Origin: SG8-41 sp032123035 | GTDB lineage: Bacteria > Pseudomonadota > Gammaproteobacteria > Burkholderiales > SG8-41 | Reading direction: 5' to 3' | Assembly: GCA_032123035.1 (NCBI GenBank) | Contig: JAQBFV010000292.1 | Span: 1-8,238, forward strand | Length of the DNA stretch: 8,238 nt | Shown: positions 5,543 through 8,238 of the stretch, piece by piece | Layout: each line of letters begins with the position of its first letter | Position numbering within the stretch: the stretch's first letter is position 1 | Notes under the pieces: model-generated | Databases searched by the model: none | Told to the model about the DNA's origin: nothing | What the model saw: only the letters and a program-made list of their open reading frames with translations | Program-made: the position numbers and the translations under genes

Positions 5543-5600
5543 CGCGAATGTCCGCTCCTGGCCGATAGCGGACCTTCGCGAACGGCAGCTTCCGACCCGT
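5543..5600. repeat. Dispersed intergenic palindromic element, copy 4 (best-preserved hairpin)
   Basis: CGCGAATGTCCGCT (5543-5556) pairs with AGCGGACCTTCGCG (5567-5580) at 13 of 14 positions, around a CCTGGCCGAT loop. A diverged second half (CAGCTTCCGACCCG, 5585-5598) follows. It lies between the convergent cytochrome c and molybdenum hydroxylase genes and could act as a bidirectional terminator there, though no T-run follows. Confidence 0.72.
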
Positions 5601-5712
5601 ACCGGCCCCTCAAGGAATCGATCGGATAGCCAGCTCTGGATTGCAACGCGAGAACAATAAAGCAAAGCCCTGACCCCACCGCCACTGCGCTGCGCTCGAT
5701 CTCCCGGTCTCC

Positions 5713-5728
5713 GCCCATTGAGGTGGGC
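5713..5728. promoter_or_regulatory. Small hairpin at the stop codon of the molybdenum hydroxylase gene
   Basis: GCCCA (5713-5717) and TGGGC (5724-5728) form a perfect 5-bp stem with a 6-nt loop, touching the TAG stop. There is no T-run, so it is at best a weak end signal. Confidence 0.25.
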
Positions 5729-8034
5729 TACCGCGACCCCGTTCCGCTGATCGCCCCCCACAGCTTGGCCGGAGTGAGCGGCATCTCGAGACTCTTCACG
5801 CCAAGCGGCCGCAGCGCGTCGAGCACCGCGCCGACCAGCACCGGGATCGAGGCCGTGCAACCCGATTCGCCGACACCCTTCACCCCGAGCGGGCTCACCT
5901 TGCTCGGTGTCGGGTGCTCCTCGCAGCGCAGCTCCGGGATCAGGCCCGCGCGTGGCATGTAGTAGTCCATGAAGCTCCCCGTGAGCGGCTGCCCCGTCTG
6001 CGGGTCGTAGATCATCTTCTCGCCGAACACCTGCCCCGCGCCCTGGGCCACGCCGCCGTGGAGCTGCCCCTCGACGATCGCGTGGTTGATGACGGTGCCG
6101 ATGTCGTCCACTGCGCAGTAGGACACGATTTCCGTCGCACCGGTGTCGGGATCGACCTCGACCTCGGCGATATGGCAGCCGTTCGGCCACGTGTGCCCAA
6201 AGTTGCCGTCCGCCTTGAAGGTCAGGGTCCTCGCCTTCGCAAGATCCGCGAGCTTCACGACGCGATTGGACGCGCCGGTGGTGAATTCGCCGCGCCCGTA
6301 GGCGACCTGCGATGGCTCGACGCCGAGCTCGAGTGCGGCGAGTGCCTTCCCTTCCCCGATCAGCTTGAGCGCCGCCAGGTGACAGACGCTGCCCGCACCG
6401 ACGGTGCTGCGCGATCCGCCGGTGCCGTTGCCCTTCAGCTTCGTGCCGGGCGCGCATTCCACGATCTTCACTTGTCCGGGCGCGATCTCCAGCGCTTTCG
6501 CGACGATCTGCGCGTACGTCGTCTCGTGGCTCTGGCCCTGCGACTTGGCGACCGTGAACGCGGTGACCGTGCCGCCCGCGTCGAGCTGGATCTCGACCTC
6601 GTCCACGGGTGCGTTGCCGAGTCCGGTGTTCTCGATGACGGTCGAGATGCCGATGCCCCTGAGCTTCCCTGCCGCCTTCGATTTCGCGCGGCGGTCCGCG
6701 AAGCCCTTCCAGTCGGCAAACTTCAGCGCCTTTTCCAGCATGCCGGGCAGGTCGGCTTTCTCGTAGACGCCGCCGTAGACGCCGGCGGTCGGCGACGAAT
6801 ACGGGAACGCGGACGGCGGAATGAAGTTGCGACGCCGCAGCTCGGCCGGGTCCATGCCGATCTCCGCCGCGGCCTGGTTGACGAGGCTCTCTACGGCGTA
6901 TGCGACGTCCGGACGGCCGGCCCCGCGGTAGGAGGCCAGCGGCGTCGTGTTCGTGAGCGGAATGCGGTAGGTCCCGTAGAGCGCCGGTATCAGGTAGACG
7001 CCGGTCATACAGTTGGTGGTGTTGCGCACGTGCCCCTGCGCGCCGGGCGAGAGATACGCGCCCAGGTCGACGATCCAGTCAATGCGCATCGCCAGGAACT
7101 TCCCGTCGCGGTCGAGCGCGAGCTGCCCGTGGGCGATCATGTTGCGGCCGTGCGCGTCGCTCAAGAAGCCCTCGCTGCGTTTGCAGACCCACTTGACGGG
7201 CGCGCCCAGCGACTTCGCGGCGATCATAAGCGCGATGTATTCCGGGTAGGCGCCCGAGCGCTGGCCGAAGCCGCCGCCAACGTCGCGCACCTCGATGACG
7301 AGCTTGTCCTGCGGAACCTTCGTGTAGTTCGAGATCTGGTTGCGCAGCGTGGTGACGCCCTGCATCGGGGAGTGGATGCGGTAGGTTTCCGTCGCCGCGT
7401 CGTAGGCGACGAGGCACGCCCGCGGCTCCATGGGATTCGGGGCGACGCGCGTCGACACGATCTTCGCGCGCGTCACGTGCGCGGCGGCGGCAAAGGCCGC
7501 CTCGACCGCATGCTGATCGCCGATCTCGGCTTCCCACGCGAGATTGCCCGGGATCTCGTCGGCGAGCAGCGGCGCGCCCTCGGCGAGCGCGGCTTCCGGA
7601 TCGGTGACGCATTTCAGCTCGCGATACTCGACCTCCACCAGCTCGGCAGCGTCCTCTGCGGCGCCGGCACTGTCGGCAACGACCAGCGCGACGGCCTCTC
7701 CGACGAAACGGACCCGCTTGTGCGCGAGCACCGGGCGCTCCGGCGAGCGCGCCTTCATGCCGTTCTTACCGACGAAGCCCATGGTGTGCGGGGCCTTGAC
7801 GTAGCCGGCACGGACCGCATCCTCGCCGGTGAAAACGGCCTTTACGCCGGTGAAGGAGACGGCCTTCTTCGTGTCGACCGAGACGATCTCCGCATGCGCC
7901 CGGTCGCTGCGCACGAACACGGCGTGAAGCTGCCCGGGCAGATTCCAATCGGCGGCGTACTTGCCGGCGCCCGTGATGAGGCGTGCGTCCTCTACGCGGC
8001 GGCCGTCGTGATGGTGATGGGCTTCGTTACTCAT
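5728..8034 (-). CDS. Molybdenum hydroxylase large subunit (xanthine dehydrogenase / CoxL-like, molybdopterin-binding)
   Basis: The 768-residue protein is the molybdenum-cofactor subunit of a xanthine oxidase-family hydroxylase. Such enzymes hydroxylate aldehydes or N-heterocycles with water. The N-terminal hammerhead domain (about 12-130) opens with GRRVEDARLITGAGKY. Cofactor-domain motifs follow: GGGFGQR (253-259), SYRGAGR (368-374), GQSHETT with Gln501, HGGVAQGAGQ near 655, and GVGESG with catalytic Glu723. True CO dehydrogenases carry AY.CSFR in the active-site loop, so CO oxidation is unlikely and the substrate is unknown. The start has GGGA 6 nt upstream. No Tat or Sec signal is visible, and a natural HHHH lies at 6-9. 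Length is normal and the frame intact. The usual 2Fe-2S and FAD subunit genes are missing on both sides within the window. A short open frame resembling a 2Fe-2S N-terminus overlaps the start by 8 nt. Confidence 0.93.
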   Translation of the reverse strand: MSNEAHHHHDGRRVEDARLITGAGKYAADWNLPGQLHAVFVRSDRAHAEIVSVDTKKAVSFTGVKAVFTGEDAVRAGYVKAPHTMGFVGKNGMKARSPERPVLAHKRVRFVGEAVALVVADSAGAAEDAAELVEVEYRELKCVTDPEAALAEGAPLLADEIPGNLAWEAEIGDQHAVEAAFAAAAHVTRAKIVSTRVAPNPMEPRACLVAYDAATETYRIHSPMQGVTTLRNQISNYTKVPQDKLVIEVRDVGGGFGQRSGAYPEYIALMIAAKSLGAPVKWVCKRSEGFLSDAHGRNMIAHGQLALDRDGKFLAMRIDWIVDLGAYLSPGAQGHVRNTTNCMTGVYLIPALYGTYRIPLTNTTPLASYRGAGRPDVAYAVESLVNQAAAEIGMDPAELRRRNFIPPSAFPYSSPTAGVYGGVYEKADLPGMLEKALKFADWKGFADRRAKSKAAGKLRGIGISTVIENTGLGNAPVDEVEIQLDAGGTVTAFTVAKSQGQSHETTYAQIVAKALEIAPGQVKIVECAPGTKLKGNGTGGSRSTVGAGSVCHLAALKLIGEGKALAALELGVEPSQVAYGRGEFTTGASNRVVKLADLAKARTLTFKADGNFGHTWPNGCHIAEVEVDPDTGATEIVSYCAVDDIGTVINHAIVEGQLHGGVAQGAGQVFGEKMIYDPQTGQPLTGSFMDYYMPRAGLIPELRCEEHPTPSKVSPLGVKGVGESGCTASIPVLVGAVLDALRPLGVKSLEMPLTPAKLWGAISGTGSR

Positions 8035-8086
8035 AGCTGGTCCCGTTCCTCGTCAGCGAAACCGGATTCTCGGCAGTTTCGGGCAT
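8027..8086 (-). pseudogene. Possible vestigial N-terminus of a CoxS-type 2Fe-2S subunit gene
   Basis: ATG 8086-8084 opens a 19-codon frame, MPETAENPVSLTRNGTSYE, ending at a TAA that overlaps the large-subunit start (ATGAGTAA). CoxS/XdhC-type 2Fe-2S subunits usually begin with a few variable residues and then .ISLTVNG...E. The match VSLTRNG..YE occurs just where such a gene often stands, directly before the large subunit. No cysteine motif follows. The SD is weak. This may be a deletion remnant, a short leader peptide coupled to the large subunit, or coincidence. Confidence 0.35.
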
Positions 8087-8093
8087 ATGGACC

Positions 8094-8112
8094 CGACCAC
8101 TATTCATGGTCG
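8094..8112. promoter_or_regulatory. Candidate operator: CGACCA-N7-TGGTCG dyad
   Basis: A perfect 6-bp inverted repeat with a 7-nt spacer lies 60-78 bp upstream of the large-subunit start. It is of a size suited to a dimeric repressor or LysR-type activator. No neighbouring regulator gene is in view and no clear -35/-10 pair was found, so the role is a guess. Confidence 0.3.
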
Positions 8113-8160
8113 CATACATTGGGGGGCAGCATACACCGGGTGGCAAGGGCGAGCCTGGCA

Positions 8161-8187
8161 GGAAAATAGGATCAGACTCGATTTTCC
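8161..8187. repeat. Inverted repeat with a GATCAGACTC core, REP-like
   Basis: GGAAAAT (8161-8167) and ATTTTCC (8181-8187) form a perfect 7-bp stem around AGGATCAGACTCG. The core resembles the GGGTCAGAC words of the cluster at 1682-1721 and may be a diverged relative. The DNA from 8188 to the right edge shows no supportable feature. Confidence 0.45.
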
Positions 8188-8238
8188 GTGTGACCGGCCT
8201 TTGGCGGGCGCCCGCATTGCAGCGGCGCGGAACGGCGC

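Noticed and set aside
5489..6457. A 322-codon minus-strand frame overlapping the end of the hydroxylase gene
   Set aside because: Arg-rich frame-shifted shadow of the hydroxylase gene that also runs through an intergenic repeat. No recognisable domain.
5728..8034. Carbon monoxide dehydrogenase (CoxL form I) activity
   Set aside because: The active-site loop reads SYRGAGR, not AY.CSFR.
5914..8169. A 751-codon open frame on the plus strand opposite the molybdenum hydroxylase
   Set aside because: It is the antisense shadow of a high-GC gene. Its translation is a low-complexity Arg/Asp/Val mix with no family motif, while the minus strand shows a complete motif set.

Overview
The window looks like chromosomal DNA from a GC-rich proteobacterium, most likely gamma- or betaproteobacterial. 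The pointers are a Slt-type lytic transglycosylase, a cytochrome b561-type membrane protein, REP-like GGGTCAGAC repeats, an integron-type attC site and a tRNA-Arg fragment. I cannot name the genus. Five genes are well supported (four of them complete and one cut by the left edge), and roughly a quarter of the window is intergenic DNA that is unusually rich in structure.

Left part (1-1868). A partial minus-strand gene for a small, repeat-rich secreted protein runs off the left edge. Its upstream region carries an 11-bp-spaced direct repeat that could be a response-regulator site. A minus-strand terminator at 442-476 lies downstream of a cytochrome b gene (668-1309, minus). That gene has a convincing FNR/DNR-type box set exactly where a class II activator would sit, and a leader hairpin. 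Between it and the next gene are two kinds of dispersed palindromic repeat. One is a GTCCGCTT...AAGCGGAC element, which occurs at least four times in the window, always between genes. The other is a REP-like GCGTCAGAC cluster.

Middle (1869-4964). A complete soluble lytic murein transglycosylase gene is followed by a GFA-family zinc protein. The stop codon of the GFA gene is embedded in a 96-bp attC-like site, so it appears to be an integron gene cassette without an integrase in view. About 120 bp further on, a minus-strand terminator hairpin and a 46-nt 3' fragment of a tRNA-Arg(ACG) gene mark what looks like the attachment scar of an integrated element. Two different site-specific recombination signatures therefore lie side by side.

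Right part (4965-8238). A periplasmic mono-heme cytochrome c with its own sigma70-type promoter faces a convergent 768-residue molybdenum hydroxylase large subunit. The latter carries the SYRGAGR active-site loop, so it is not a true CO dehydrogenase. The FAD and 2Fe-2S subunits that normally accompany it are absent from the window. A 19-codon open frame overlapping its start resembles the N-terminus of the missing 2Fe-2S subunit and may be its remnant. The cytochrome could take electrons from such an enzyme, but the large subunit shows no export signal, so a direct link is only a suggestion.

There is no obvious multigene new system here. The strongest leads are the attC cassette, the tRNA-Arg scar, the possible vestigial small subunit and the FNR-type promoter.
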